A stretch of DNA of 64,000 bases from Bathynomus jamesi (lineage: Eukaryota; Arthropoda; Malacostraca; Isopoda; Cirolanidae): the NCBI GenBank assembly GCA_023014485.1, contig JAJOZX010002354.1, positions 62,001 to 126,000 of the forward strand. Reading direction: 5' to 3'. The notes under the pieces were generated by a model. That model was not told the DNA's origin and searched no databases. It worked only from the letters and a program-made list of their open reading frames with translations. This document shows positions 10,462 through 21,130 of this stretch, one piece after another. The position numbers were made by a program, and so were the translations under genes. Within the stretch, counting starts at the first letter, position 1; each line of letters starts with the position of its first letter.

Positions 10462-12110
10462 AGCTGCAAATAGGGAGGCTAAGGTTTTTTGGAACCCCTT
10501 ACAGCTTCCCTATCCCTTCCTAATGATTCGGCCTACCTCTGGGTCTCTTCCGAACAACTTAGAACGGACGTTTCAAGCGATCCGAGCACGCAGCGACTTC
10601 AGTCGTTATTATGTACGACCACAGAGGGCTGGTTCCCTCCTCATAAAATCACATTCAATCGCGGAGACGAAAGCCCTACTCTCCCTCAGCGAGGTCCTTG
10701 GATGCTCGGTGTCGGTTTCCACTCACCCTCGCTTGAACCAGAGTTAGGGCACTACGCTACCCGCCTATTGTCGATCCCAGTGAATGCGTTACTGGAAGAC
10801 CTCGCACCTCAGGGTATCATCAAGATTCATCGATTCCCGTCTCGTCAAGGAGATCCCTCCTCCCCCACCCCACGCCTCCTCCTCACTTTTAACACCCTAG
10901 CCCCTCCCAGTTGTATCGTGTCGGGTATGGGAGACCGCATGTCATGCGAGTTCTCGGTCCACCCATACATTCCAGACCCAAACCGTTGCTTTAAATGCAA
11001 CAAGTTCGGGCACGTTGGTTCGGTCTGCCGACAGCCACAACAACTGTGCGTACGTTGCGGTGACATCCAGAACGATGTTCCAAGTCACTTAAATGTTCAA
11101 ACTGCGCCGGCGCACATCCCTCTTCTCCCCGTGACTGTTTCTTCTTCAGGTTTGAGGTGGTGGTCCCGGCTCTACGGGTGGTGGACTCCATCAGCCTCCA
11201 AGAGGCACGAGACCGGGTGCGAAGTCGGGAGGTGAAGCCGGTGGTTTCTTATGCCATTGCCCTTGGCTCCGTTCCCTCGGCGGGCTGTCCGGATCCGCCA
11301 CTTAAACTCCCTTCAAGTACTGCTTCTCTCCCTCCCCGATCGGGCCCCTCATCGGACCCAGCAACCGCTTGTACCCCTACCATACCTCCCCCTCATGGGT
11401 CTCCTAAACTACAAACTCTCCAGGACTCTGGAATCGGGAATACGAGTTCCCACCCCCTGAGAACCTCGCTCTCACCACATTCTGAGAACACACCCAAATT
11501 TAGCACCCGAGGTAAATCAACAAGGCGGAGACGCCAGAGTGAGTCGCCAGACTCATCAACTGTTGAACAAGCCTTCCCCTCTTCTCCTAAACCTAAAAGG
11601 AGGAGTTGGGGGCTCCTACACCCCCCTGTTCTGCCTACGATGACCCTTTCACCCTATCGCAGAAATCCCTCCAACTCATCCCCACAGATTTGGACAGTCG
11701 TAGCCGACATACATGAGCCACCACCTTGGGCGAGACCCGGTGCAGATAACTCCACATTCGGGGGGTGCCAGTATGAGCAGCGGAGGCCCTCCTCCTTGCC
11801 TGAGCACAGAACCCTGCCTGCCAGGCCCCTCACCCTCCGAGCTGTCGCGATCCATGTCTCCAGTCCCGTTTGGTCGACTCGGCCCCGCAGTCTCCGCTGG
11901 GGTTAGCTGGCCAGCCGATCCCCTCTCTGGTGAATGGCAGGTAACCCGCCACGCCCCCGACTCACCCTTCCCCTTCATAAACCGAGATCTTCATTCACAA
12001 TCCAACTCCCTAGCACCTTCACCCTCTCCCCTTTTCCCTCATTCACAATCCAACTCCCTAGCACCTTCACCCTCCCCTTTTCCCTCATTAAACAACGGAC
12101 CCGCCAAAAG
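10462..12110 (+). pseudogene. LINE A ORF1 (Gag-like, CCHC zinc knuckles), frameshifted
   Basis: Decayed nucleic-acid-binding ORF1. It begins in one frame with PTSGSLPNNLERTFQAIRA and VLGCSVSVSTHPRLNQS (10523-10747), matching ORF1 of LINE F (VLGCRVSVTPHPQLNR). It continues in another with PDPNRCFKCNKFGHVGSVCRQPQQLCVRCG around 10970-11060, a CCHC zinc knuckle followed by a second Cys pair. A Pro/Ser-rich low-complexity tail follows to about 12100, including a short tandem repeat (about 11990-12090, CCAACTCCCTAGCACCTTC units). At least two frameshifts separate the pieces. In living relatives ORF1 packages the element RNA. Confidence 0.75.
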
Positions 12111-12372
12111 CTACGATTCTACACGAACTGCAGGGGAATCTTCACGAACTACGAAGGCCTTAATTCCATGATTGCCTCTGCACCCCCTCCCGGAATGTGT
12201 GTGTCTCTGGAAGCTCATCCTGGGGACCAGACCAATGCCCTGCCCCACCGGATATTCTTGCATTACCTCCCCGTCTCCTACCTGCACACGAAGGGGGTCT
12301 GCCATCCTCGTCCGCTGTACAGTCCCCTTTCACAACTATGAAAAACTATACATGCCTGTCATACATTTTACA
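12110..12372 (+). pseudogene. LINE A ORF2 endonuclease, N-terminal piece
   Basis: Translation reads LRFYTNCRGIFTNYEGLNSMI and ...PGMCVSLEAHPG, the decayed start of an apurinic-like endonuclease (QWNCRGI...L.ET in relatives), then AILVRCTVPF near 12300. It is cut at 12372 by the 873-bp insertion and resumes at 13258. Confidence 0.65.
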
Positions 12373-12378
12373 TTACAG

Positions 12379-13251
12379 TTCACAACAAAGCCTAATTCAA
12401 ACCCAGGCTTATTATACACGCCACAATGTGGTATCATATATGGTACCTTTATTTTATAATTAAATACAAATTATTAATTGTATTAAATAACTACAAAATT
12501 ACCCCTGGATTGGGACAAAGCTTATTGGAAATGGGAAAAATTGCCATACATAGAACCAAATATGTCGGCATTGGGCCTACATAACAAGAAAAAAAAAATT
12601 TCGTATCAAAATTTTCCATCACTGACTCGTGAAAATTACTTGAGAGGAGAAATAATGAAAATACAAAAATTAGGCGTCTGGGAGACTTTGTTTGCAAAGT
12701 AAGCGAATTTAAGACAAGAGATTTAGTTCAGTTCAGAACTGTCTAGTGACGAGCATTGCTGTAGGCAAGGAAGATGTGTTTAATCTTCCGACAAGTTCTG
12801 AGTCAAACACTAATAAAACAAAACGATAGGCCTATCTCTTCAGGTATTTAGGCATAGCGAATTGCCTTTATGAATTAGACTGAATAAACTCGTTGCGTAA
12901 CCCTATCGCCTACATCAAGAGAGAGGCACGATAGGCAACCGACCGCGCGCCCTACAACCAGAAGCGAGTTCGAACGAATTGAGAAGGTATGGTAGTTTCC
13001 TTTTTTTACCATTAGGCAACGCTAAATACCGAAGGCAAATAAATTTAATAATTTAACCAAAAAAAAAATCTACTTAAGGTCTTTTGAAGACCTGCACAAA
13101 CACACAACTTTTTAATGAAAAAGCATAGGGTCTTTGCCGTCGACTCTGGCCATTAAATCTGGTGGAAATTTTCACCGGATCGCCAGGTTGATAGCAATCA
13201 ACCCATAACACTATATAGTTTTTTCATAACAACCTCCTTATCAGATCCCCG
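12379..13251. mobile_element. Unclassified 873-bp insertion with 6-bp target duplication
   Basis: The insert interrupts the endonuclease frame of LINE A. TTACAG stands on both sides (12373-12378 and 13252-13257), and removing the insert joins ...TLQ to ...VVAARIFL. I found no TIR, no ORF of note and no LTR ends. It may be a non-autonomous element or a solo terminal repeat of unknown type. Confidence 0.5.
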
Positions 13252-13640
13252 TTACAGGTGGTTGCTGCCAGAATTTTCCTGGACAGACAATATATACCGT
13301 CTTCTCGATCTACCTCCCTCCCCACTCCCAAGTCTCCCGCGACGACCTAGTTGAAGTAGTCCAATAACTCCTCAGGCCCTTTCTACGCCTGGGCGAGTTC
13401 AACAGTCGCTACCCTCTGTCGGAAGACACGACCTCCACTTTTGTGGTTTGGACCCTGATTGCCTTCATGCCCGAGCTCTCCTTCGAGTGCCTCAACGGCG
13501 GTTCCCCCACACTATCACGCCACCAGATGCAACCTGTCCTGTATGGATCTGCTTCCAGCGCTTGCCTGCGTATCTTGGACCCGATACTTAATAGGGGCCC
13601 CCTGTTCTCCACCAGTGCCTTCCGCTCCTCCCCAACCTCT
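13252..13640 (+). pseudogene. LINE A ORF2 endonuclease, second piece
   Basis: Contains IYLPPHSQVSRDDLVE and LGEFNSRYPLSEDTTS in alternating frames. These correspond to the YLPP and GDFNARHPLWG motifs of RNase H-type LINE endonucleases and align with the same region of LINE E (SLYLPPSQEVSVDDLC, EDFNARHPLWGDT). Frameshifted and inactive. The end of the domain is followed directly by RT C-terminal sequence, so roughly 2 kb of ORF2 has been deleted near 13590. Confidence 0.7.
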
Positions 13641-14077
13641 TAGCAGAATGCAACTACCTCCCTCTCGCCCACCGACGGGGTATGTTCCTCATGAGGACCT
13701 ACCTTCGTGCACAGAGGCTACCCTCATCACTTCTGTGTGCGGCTATCTCTAAACTTCCACCCCAGGGAAGAAGCTGGCACTTCACTGAAGCGGTCCGCTC
13801 TTTCCTGGACCTTTCCAACATCCCCCCCTCCCTCAGTCATCCCCATCTCATACGACATCTATCCTCCCTGGCTCCTCACCTATATCAAGTTTTGCAGGAA
13901 CCTGTGTGCCCTGCCAAAAACTACCACGACCACTGCGGTATACAAGTCACGTTTCTAGGAACACGTAACCCAACACCCGGACACTACTGTCCCCATTTAT
14001 ACAGATGGTTCCCGCTTTGAGGTTGGTACGGCCGCCTCAGCAGTGATATTGCCCCAACCGCTTTCTCGAGGCCCCCC
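13600..14077 (+). pseudogene. LINE A ORF2: end of reverse transcriptase region and start of RNase H
   Basis: AFRSSPTSSLLAECNYLPLA and RRGMFLMRTYLRAQRLPSS are the conserved post-RT thumb/connection region (compare CAFRSSPIANVYGENGHLP in LINE E). At about 13965-14060 PIYTDGSRFEVGTAASAVIL is the first RNase H motif with its catalytic Asp (TDGS). The frame then breaks exactly where LINE B begins at 14078 and continues at 23069. Confidence 0.75.
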
Positions 14078-14145
14078 CTCCCCCACGAGGCCCCCACTAG
14101 TGGGAACCGCCTTGTCGTGGAAGGGGGAGAGGCCTGAGGTCCCGT
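14078..14145 (+). ncRNA. HDV-like ribozyme candidate at the 5' end of LINE B
   Basis: P1 is a perfect 7-bp pairing of CTCCCCC (14078-14084) with GGGGGAG (14123-14129). The L3 loop TTGTCGT (14112-14118) is closed by CC/GG. CTGA (14134-14137) lies in the joiner position, and TGGGA (14101-14105) pairs with TCCC (14140-14143) as P2. The fold begins at the inferred first base of the element, as expected for a self-cleaving 5' end. Confidence 0.55.
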
Positions 14146-14744
14146 TGATCTGATGAGTCACACCAGCGGGGGGCTTGTTCTCCCTTCCTCCTGGTCGAGG
14201 AAAGGGCTACCCATGCTGGGAGGGTCATCAGGGAGGGATGAGACTAAATGGTTTCCAGGGTGCGCCGTTGGCCATGAGAGCGGGCTGGTGACCCTTCCTC
14301 CAGCTTAGTCCACCAAGTGCTGGAGAGTAGTAGCTCTCCCACATGTTTGCCATGCGTGGCAACCCGTAAGCCTGGGAGACGGGAGTCCTGAAGGCTGAGC
14401 GATGTCGCACCCCGCGCCCTGCGGCAGGCAATACGCCTCCTTGGTCCCTTATTCCGGCTAGATGGGCGGCTTGACTATTACAGGCCCGGGCAAGCTAATC
14501 AGCTGGTCTTATTGGCTAGGGTCAAGCTTCACCACGAGGTTGGCGCCCCATTTGGTCCCGTGGGTGCACACCAAACTTAGTGGTGGTTGCGTATACTTCT
14601 CCACTACCCCTGTGGGCTATATGGCTTCCCCTTGTTGGCTCCGTGATGGGTGGGTGGGTGAAGGGGCGAATATTTAATTATATGTTTATGGAAACGTACA
14701 ATCCCCATCTCTTTCGGCCTGACCTTTCTCCTGACGAACCCGCC
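14146..14744 (+). other. LINE B 5' untranslated leader
   Basis: GC-rich leader without a convincing ORF. ORF1 appears to start at the ATG at 14745. Confidence 0.55.
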
Positions 14745-14864
14745 ATGTCCTCGGACCGTTTTCCTGACACTCCTGATTTGTCCCCTGGCATCTCTGCTGC
14801 TCTCTCTCCTGACGACCCTGGCATTCGTCAGCCAGACTCCTTACTGAGGGGATGCATCCCCTGA
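14745..14864 (+). pseudogene. LINE B ORF1, N-terminal piece
   Basis: Opens MSSDRFPDTPDLSPGISAAL with a short internal repeat (SPDDPGI / SPGISAAL). The same repeat reappears at 19343-19390, on the far side of the LINE C insertion, so the two are parts of one ORF1. The break is near 14865. Confidence 0.65.
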
Positions 14865-15076
14865 GCTCTCTGATATTGTTTCTACTTTTGGATATTGCTG
14901 ATAAATTTACTTTGGGAAAGTTCTGAATTTTATATACTTGAGTTTATATTCACATTGTTATAGTTAAGTAACTGAATATTAGTGGTTTTTAGCGATTTAG
15001 AAGTTTTCATAGCGTGCCGGCTTAATTTAATTTAAACTTGTGACGGTTATAAACGTTAATTACTTTAACTTGCGCG

Positions 15077-15547
15077 ATGCCGTCACAGAAAGCGTCGTGT
15101 GTTAGGTGTGGGGTTAATCGGTGGTATACTGATTTTAAAGATTACAACGGCGGTCCTGTGGCGATTACCGAGAGATCAGTTTGTTTCTTTTGTGAGTTAA
15201 GCGAAGAGATAATTGATTTAAAGCATAGTGTACGCGAGGTGACTGAAAGACTTGTAACGCTTGATGGGGGCAGGGGTAGGCTTACAATTGACGAAGGCCG
15301 AACCTATACTAACGTTGAAGATGTTAGTAAGTTGAAGGGTGAGGTTAGGAACCTAGTTTCTAGTCTAGGTAGCTTATCGGGAAGGTTAGACAGAGTTGAG
15401 GAAGGGGTTAAGGTTGGTCCGGGATTAGTAGACGGGGAAGGATTTAGAGTAGTTAAGGGTGGAACTAGGCCACGTACGTTAGGTGATAGGAATCCCCCTC
15501 CCCTACCGAGGTTTCGAACCCTTTCGCCCAGTTGGACAGGGATGTGA
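15077..15547 (+). CDS. LINE C ORF1 N-terminal part: Cys-rich head and coiled coil
   Basis: A 156-codon ORF beginning MPSQKASCVRCGVNRWY with four Cys (CVRC...CFFC at residues 8-11 and about 40-43), a PHD/RING-like zinc-binding head. A heptad-like segment (ELSEEIIDLKHSVREVTERL, then KLKGEVRNLVSSLGSLSGRLDRVEEG) suggests a coiled coil for ORF1 trimerisation. Its frame ends at a stop at 15545-15547. The rest of ORF1 (esterase) follows in other frames, so this is a truncated version of a longer ORF1p that would bind and package element RNA. Confidence 0.6.
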   Translation: MPSQKASCVRCGVNRWYTDFKDYNGGPVAITERSVCFFCELSEEIIDLKHSVREVTERLVTLDGGRGRLTIDEGRTYTNVEDVSKLKGEVRNLVSSLGSLSGRLDRVEEGVKVGPGLVDGEGFRVVKGGTRPRTLGDRNPPPLPRFRTLSPSWTGM

Positions 15548-15593
15548 ACGAGGGGGAAATGATTTTAATTGAGGACTCCTTAGTGCGTCAGTA

Positions 15594-15995
15594 GATAGGA
15601 TTAATGTTGCCTCCCGTCACTCGGTGTTAGTGACGATGGTAGGGGGCAACGACTCGTGTAGGCCCGATACGAGTGCCTGACCTTTTGGAGAGATATAAAG
15701 GGTTAATTAGGTCCCTGAAGACAAGGTCAGATAGGTCTTTAGTTCTTGGTATTACCCCTAGGCACGGTTTAAATTTTAGGATTACGTCAAAAACAATATT
15801 TTTGAACACTAAACTAGAAGAGATTTGTGCTCGGGAAAATGTACCCTTCGTAAAGCTGTGGTCACAATTCAGTGATCCCAGCCTTTTTATAAAAGATGGG
15901 GGGTGCATTTCAATGAAATAGGGAATGCTAGGCTAGTTCGGTTAATCGATGAGAACGTTCAAAAGCTGTATAGATCGAAGCTTTCTTTAAACGTT
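15594..15995 (+). pseudogene. LINE C ORF1 C-terminal SGNH esterase domain
   Basis: Block order fits an SGNH/GDSL-type hydrolase: MVGGNDSC (block with Asn) near 15630, then ERYKGLIRSLKTRSDRSLVLGI and FVKLWSQF, then DGG/VHF-NEIGNARLVRLI around 15893-15945, where the catalytic Asp/His block (DGxHxN) lies but a one-base shift interrupts it. Esterase domains occur in ORF1 of CR1-type elements and are thought to help membrane or RNP handling. Non-functional here because of frameshifts. Confidence 0.65.
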
Positions 15996-16048
15996 GTGGG
16001 TCCCGGAAACGCCGGCCCGACGTGAAAAATAGTTTAAAACGCCGATCC

Positions 16049-16720
16049 ATGGTAAAAAATAATTTAAACGTCTTTTATTGTAATGCGCCTAATATTAGAA
16101 ATAAATTGAAAGAATTTAAGGCGATAACTTATTCCGGGAACTACGATATAGTTGCTATAGCCGAAACGTGGTTAAATACCGTGACTCGGGACTTGTTGGG
16201 CGAACTTGATATAGCAGGTTTTAAACTTTTTACTAATGATAGGTTACATAGGATTGGTGGCGGCATTTTGTTGTACATTCGTAATTCCCTTAGGGCTATC
16301 GAGGTTAAGATAGATTTTCCGGCAGCAATTAATGCGATATGCATTGAAGTTAGGGCGCGTAGTATTAGCTTTAATTTCGTTGTTGTTTATAGACCTCCCG
16401 TTCCGTTGAACACCTCGATACCGATACTAGATTTTACACACTTGGTAATTTTATTAATAATCGGGATAGTATAGTTGTCGGAGACTTTAACTGTGCCCTA
16501 ACGTTAATTACGAGACTTTTACTGGTAATGATGAGGGTTTGAGATTGATTGAGTTCATGGAAGTTAATTTTTTACGACAGATGGTTACCGAACCAACTCG
16601 CGGTAACAATATTTTAGAAGTGGTGATGAACGACGAAAATATAGTCAAAGGTTTGGAAGTGGTTGAGAGTTTGGGATGTAGTGATCACCAAATTATTAGG
16701 TTTAAGCTATTGACAGAAAA
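16049..16720 (+). pseudogene. LINE C ORF2 APE endonuclease domain
   Basis: Starts MVKNNLNVFYCNAPNIRNKL, contains AIAETWLN (catalytic Glu), VVGDFNCAL near 16470 after a frameshift, and GCSDHQII near 16675 (catalytic Asp-His). These are the expected endonuclease motifs that nick target DNA. The ORF breaks near 16470 and resumes at 16539. Confidence 0.8.
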
Positions 16721-17035
16721 CAGTAAGGATGGTAACGTAATAGAAATCCCTGATTTTTGTAGGGCTAATTTTGATAGTTTTGCGGATAGAATGAGAGTAG
16801 TGGACTGGGATAATTTATTTATGGGTAATGACGCAAATTTTCATTGGGAGGCGTTTAAAGAAAGTGTTTTGAATATCGAAAGGGAGTTTATTCCGCGTAG
16901 CCCCATGCGCGCTAGTAATCATGGTAGGCCCAAGTGGTGGACTAGGGAAATAGGTGAGTTCATAAACGAGCGCAATGGCACGGTAGCTAACTTTAATAGA
17001 TATATCGAGCTTAGACGTCAGGTTAAAAGATGTTA

Positions 17036-18298
17036 GGAATGCTAAGCGTAATTTAGAGATACTTACAGCTGCGGATAGTAAACATAATCCAAAAAAGTTT
17101 TTTGACTACGTGAATAATCGTAAGCCGATAAAAGATAACATAGGCACTCTAGTGGACGCTAACAGCGCTTTGGTTTCGGATGCTCAGGCAATGGCGGGTA
17201 TTTTTAACAACTTTTTTGCGACAGTTTTTACCGTAGAAGACGCAGTGTCCCCGACGTGGACGATATCGTTCCATTTAGTAGCGAGACTATTTTAAATGAA
17301 ATAAATGTTTACGAGTGTGAGATTGCGCATTATATCGATAAGATTTTAGTTAGCAAGGCTCCAGGCCCTGACCCGCTTTATCCTAGACTTTTGAAAGATT
17401 TGAAAGACGTTATCGTAGGCCCCTTAACAAAAATATTTAATAAGTCACTGGAAAAGGGAATTATTCTTGTAGACTTGAAATTAGCTAACATTACGCCTAT
17501 TTTTAAAAAAGGCGACCGCACAGTAGCTAGCAATTATAGGCCTATTAGCTTAACGTCAATTGTCGGTGAACTTTTGGAATCCGTAGTTGGGGATCGTATC
17601 GTCGATCACTTAGAAAGTCGCGATTTGATTAGTAGTAGTCAGCATTGGTTTCAACGCCATAGATCTTCTTTAACTAATTTGTTAGCATTTTATAACGAAA
17701 TAGTGCGCGAATACAGATCTACAGAAGCTAAGGCTAACAAAGACCCTAAGATCTACTCTAAGGTTAGCCCGAGAGAAAGGAGAGAGTAGGGAGTTAAAAG
17801 AAGAGAAGGGGTTAAATAAGTAGCAAAACCTATCATTCGTGGGTTAACATTCATAGAAGATTAATTGCGGAGGTTAAAGTGCACGGTATACGCGGTCAGG
17901 TAGCTAACTGGTTAGAGGAATGGCTTCGTGCCAGGAAACAAAGGGTCGTTGTTAATGGTAGGGAATCGGGGTGGTTGGATGTAGGTAGCGGTGTCCCTCA
18001 GAGTTCAGTGTTAGGCCCATTGCTATTCGTAATCTACATTAACGACATAGATGTAGGCTTGACCAGTAATGTGTCAAAATTCGCGGACGATACTAAAATA
18101 GGCGGTAAAGTCCTTAACGTGGACGATAGAAATAGGCTCCAAGACGATGTAAATAGGATTATGGAGTGGACGGATAAGTGGCAAATGCAATTTAACGTAG
18201 ACAAATGTAAAGTTTTGCATATAGGTTCTCGAATAACAATTACACGGACACGATGGATGGTGGACAGTTGGCGAGCGTTGACGAGGAAGTATATTTAG
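17036..18298 (+). pseudogene. LINE C ORF2 reverse transcriptase, motif A replaced by foreign DNA
   Basis: Upstream RT motifs are clear: SKAPGPDPLYPRLLKDL, ANITPIFKKGD, NYRPISLTS. After LLAFYNEIVREY the protein runs into unrelated sequence (17719-17852), and the RT resumes at HRRLIAEVKVHGIRGQVANWL with GVPQSSVLGPLLF and the catalytic box FADDTK. The replaced stretch would have held the first catalytic Asp (the DFSKAFD type motif). The inserted segment is an inverted copy of 19208-19341. Confidence 0.8.
17719..17852. repeat. 134-bp segment repeated in inverted orientation at 19208-19341
   Basis: From CTACAGAAGCTAAGGC to GTTAACATTCAT, this block matches the reverse complement of 19208-19341 with about ten differences. 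Here it replaces RT motif A of LINE C. There it lies between the end of LINE C's flank and the resumption of LINE B ORF1. Confidence 0.85.
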
Positions 18299-18930
18299 GC
18301 GTACGAGTATCTAAGGATTTAAAAGTTAGGAGTTTAAATTGGAGAATATTATATTGCCCATTTACAAGTCCCTAGTCAGGTCTCACTTAGACTATGCCGT
18401 TCAGTTTTGGTGCCCGTATTTGCACGAGAATATTGATAGGTTGAAAAGGGTTCAGCGACGCGCCACGAAACTAATTCCGTCACTACGCAACAAATCTTAA
18501 CGAAGATAGGATTAAAGAGTTAGACTTGCATTCACTCGAGACTAGGAGATTAAGGGGGTAGCTTATTGAAGTTTTCAAAATTGTTAATAAAATGGATAAC
18601 GTAAATTTTGACATTGTTCATTTTCGATAATAGCAATACTCGTAATAACGGATTTAAATTACGTGGCAGACGTTTCATTACTAACATCGCTAAAAACGTT
18701 TTTACGTTTAAAGTAATTGATAAATGTAATAATCTTCCGTCCGTCGTGAACTCTGACAGCGTTAATATGTTGAAAAACCATTTAGATAGGCATTTTAAAA
18801 ATATTAATGTTTAAAATAATAAAACAATTAGCAACAGGAGCTCTAGGGGTAATGGTCGAGGTTTGAGTCTGTTGACGATTAATGCCAGCTTGTGATATGC
18901 CAGCAATAAAATTATATTAAAAAAAAATTA
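18299..18930 (+). pseudogene. LINE C ORF2 C-terminus and 3' tail
   Basis: Translation in shifting frames gives VYLGVRVSKDLKV, ILPIYKSLVRSHLDYAVQFWCPYL and LKRVQRRATKLIP, the usual post-RT region of CR1-type elements. It ends with RFITNIAKNVFTFKVIDKCNNLP and a stop at about 18814. A short 3' UTR ends in an A-rich tract near 18930. Confidence 0.7.
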
Positions 18931-19342
18931 GACTAACACGAACCTAGATGTAGCTCGTAGCGTAAACTAACCCACTTTTTGTTATACTTTTCCTACTTTT
19001 TTTTCTTTTCTTATCCTCTCTCTACTTGCATGTCTGTAGTTTGCGTGGTATGTGTTTGAGCTAAGACTGTGTTTGCATGGTTTGTAAGCATTTTTTTTTA
19101 CTTCTTTTCATGTTTCACCCCTTTCTATTCTCTTCGACTATTTTTCCGACTTCTCGGCAGTGGCCGGCGGATGATGATGGTAAGTCTTTCTCTCTCTTGT
19201 TCTGAATGAATGTTAACCCACGAATGATTGGTTTTGCTACTTACTTAACCCCTTATTCTCTTCTTTGAACCCCCTACTCTCTCCTTTCTCTTGGGCTAAC
19301 CTTAGAGTGGATCTTAGGGTCTTTGTTAGCCTTAGCTTCTGT
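18931..19342. other. Unassigned flank between LINE C and LINE B ORF1
   Basis: Pyrimidine-rich sequence with no ORF of interest. It contains the second copy of the 134-bp inverted segment (19208-19341). Origin unclear: possibly part of the insertion event or unrelated filler. Confidence 0.4.
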
Positions 19343-21130
19343 AGGTCTCTGCTGCTCTTTCTCCTGACGACCCTGGCATCTCTGCTGCTCTCTCAAGGCG
19401 CTTCCCTTATAGCTATCCTGGATCCCTTCCGGTCCCTTGGTGGCTCCGCTGGAACGAAGGCCTCTGTCCTCTCCGTTTCGAACTTGCATGCTGTCAAGCC
19501 GAAGCTTGTTAAGACTGCCCCGAAGGCACAGAGCTCCAAGGACTAACCGGAAGGGTAAGAGTTCTACCCAATCTGTCACTGAAGTCTTACCAGCAGTGTT
19601 TGAACCCAAAAACTACCAGAAATTTTTAGTAATTAAAGCTTTTGAAGGTCAGTCCATCATGGACCTTGACATTTTTGATGTCCATCGCACCTTGGTGGCA
19701 GCGTGCGGCCGTGAACCGAGAATCTCTGCCCAAAGGGATGGTAGCCTCCTTGTTGAGGTGTCATCCCCAGAGGAAAGTGCTCGGTTGTGTGCTATGTCGG
19801 CTGTGCCAGGTGCTGATGTCTCTTGTGCTCTTCATGCCACGCTCAACCAGTATAGGGTAGGGGTGTTGTATTCTCCCGTGACCTGGTGCGTTATTCCGAG
19901 GAAAAGATTGTCAGGGAGTTGAAGGACCAGCACGTTGTGAAAGTAGAACGCTTCCAAAAGAAGGTGGATGGCGTTCTTACCCCAACCCCAACACTACTCA
20001 TAGCCTTTGATGGTTTGACTTGCTTCCCTGGGAAGCCGTATGTCCCCAACCCTAAACGATGTTTCCACTGCCAGGCGTATGGCCATGTCAGCCGCTTCTC
20101 CCGCCGCTTGCAGAAGGGCCTCCCTGCTGTGTGTGCAAAGTGTGGGCATGAGAGCGTGGATTGTGGGAGTCCAGCCTCGTGCTACCACTGCCGTGGGGAC
20201 CATCCTGCGTCTTCCAGAGACTGTGGTCAGTACAAACTGGAGAAGTCCATTCTGACCATAAGGGCTCAGGACAGGGTAAGCTTTGCTGGAGCAAAGAGTA
20301 TGGCACTTTCCTAGCATGTTCGTCCTGGGATATCTTATGCTTTGGTGATGGCACACCATGCTGCTAGTCGTTCCTCTGCTCCGAAGTCGTCTCGTCCTCA
20401 GCCATTCAAACAGCCAAAAGCTGCATTAGGGCGATCTACATCACTCAATATTATCCCGACTTCTGGCACTCCCACTTCTAACATTATACCAAAACCATCT
20501 ATGACATATGTTGTAACTTCTAGGGTGGTAGATCCACCCACACGGAAGAGATTCCTTAGTGACGAGTCCCTCGACGGGACTCCATTCAAAGTTCAGCCTT
20601 CGAGACCTTCTGGTGGGTCTCTGAAGGCTGAACTTTGAATGGAGTCGGCTCCCACCGACACCCCTCTCCCAGTGGCACCGGCTGCTCTGCCGGATGCCTC
20701 TGGTGATTTGGCTTCGTCTGCCACATCACCGGCAGCAGAGGTCCCTCAGCCACGGGATCGAGGTTCTGTGGCATCCCCATTGGTGGGTGGCTCTGTACGG
20801 GTGCCCTTGGGCCCCTACAGGCCCCCCAAATCTGGCTCACCCAAGCCCGTGGCTCCGACATCTGCCTCGGCTGGGGAAGGACCAGATACAAAAAAACGCT
20901 CCTCCACCTCCAAGATACCACTTGTCTCTAAAGGCAAGGGTAAGATCAATTCTGAAAAGGCCCTCTTCAAGGGCCTTTCCAGAAACAAACCCACCTTGAA
21001 TTTTCAAGGTCCTTCAGTGGAATTGTCGTGGGTTACGGGCCAACCGGGAGGAGCTTCTGCTACTCCTAGACCAGGTGTCCCTAGTTTGTGTGTGCGTGCA
21101 GGAGAGGATGGTGGGAGACAAGGGTTATTC
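19343..21130 (+). pseudogene. LINE B ORF1, main part with zinc knuckles and in-frame stops
   Basis: After the repeat shared with 14790-14830, ORF1 continues: FEPKNYQKFLVIKAFEGQSI (about 19600), then after one frameshift near 19885 EKIVRELKDQHVVKVERFQKK. Zinc knuckles follow: RCFHCQAYGHVSRF, VCAKCGHESVDC and CYHCRGDHPASSRDC (20040-20230). From 19886 to 21139 the frame is unchanged but carries a TAG at about 20312 and a TGA at 20636-20638. The latter was created by a fold-back duplication (20579-20646). A Pro/Ser-rich tail follows. ORF1 would bind element RNA. Confidence 0.75.
20579..20646. repeat. Fold-back hairpin inside LINE B ORF1
   Basis: GACTCCATTCAAAGTTCAGC... is followed after a 7-base loop by its reverse complement. 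Arms are about 30 bp with a single mismatch. The second arm brings an in-frame TGA into ORF1. Confidence 0.9.

Larger units (their letters stand above)
14868..18930 (+). mobile_element. Non-LTR retrotransposon C (CR1-like, esterase-type ORF1)
   Basis: AT-richer than its host element B. It comprises a leader (14868-15076), ORF1 with an SGNH esterase domain, ORF2 with APE endonuclease and RT, and a 3' region ending with an A-rich tract about 18915-18930. No RNase H is present, as usual for CR1-type elements. All ORFs carry frameshifts. Confidence 0.75.

Noticed and set aside
14228..14677. ORFs in the LINE B leader
   Set aside because: No conserved motif; the leader is non-coding in the related elements.
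19265..19609. ORFs on both strands over 19265-19609, one ending in the same peptide as an ORF at 17256-17789
   Set aside because: The shared peptide is caused by the 134-bp inverted repeat, not by a gene.
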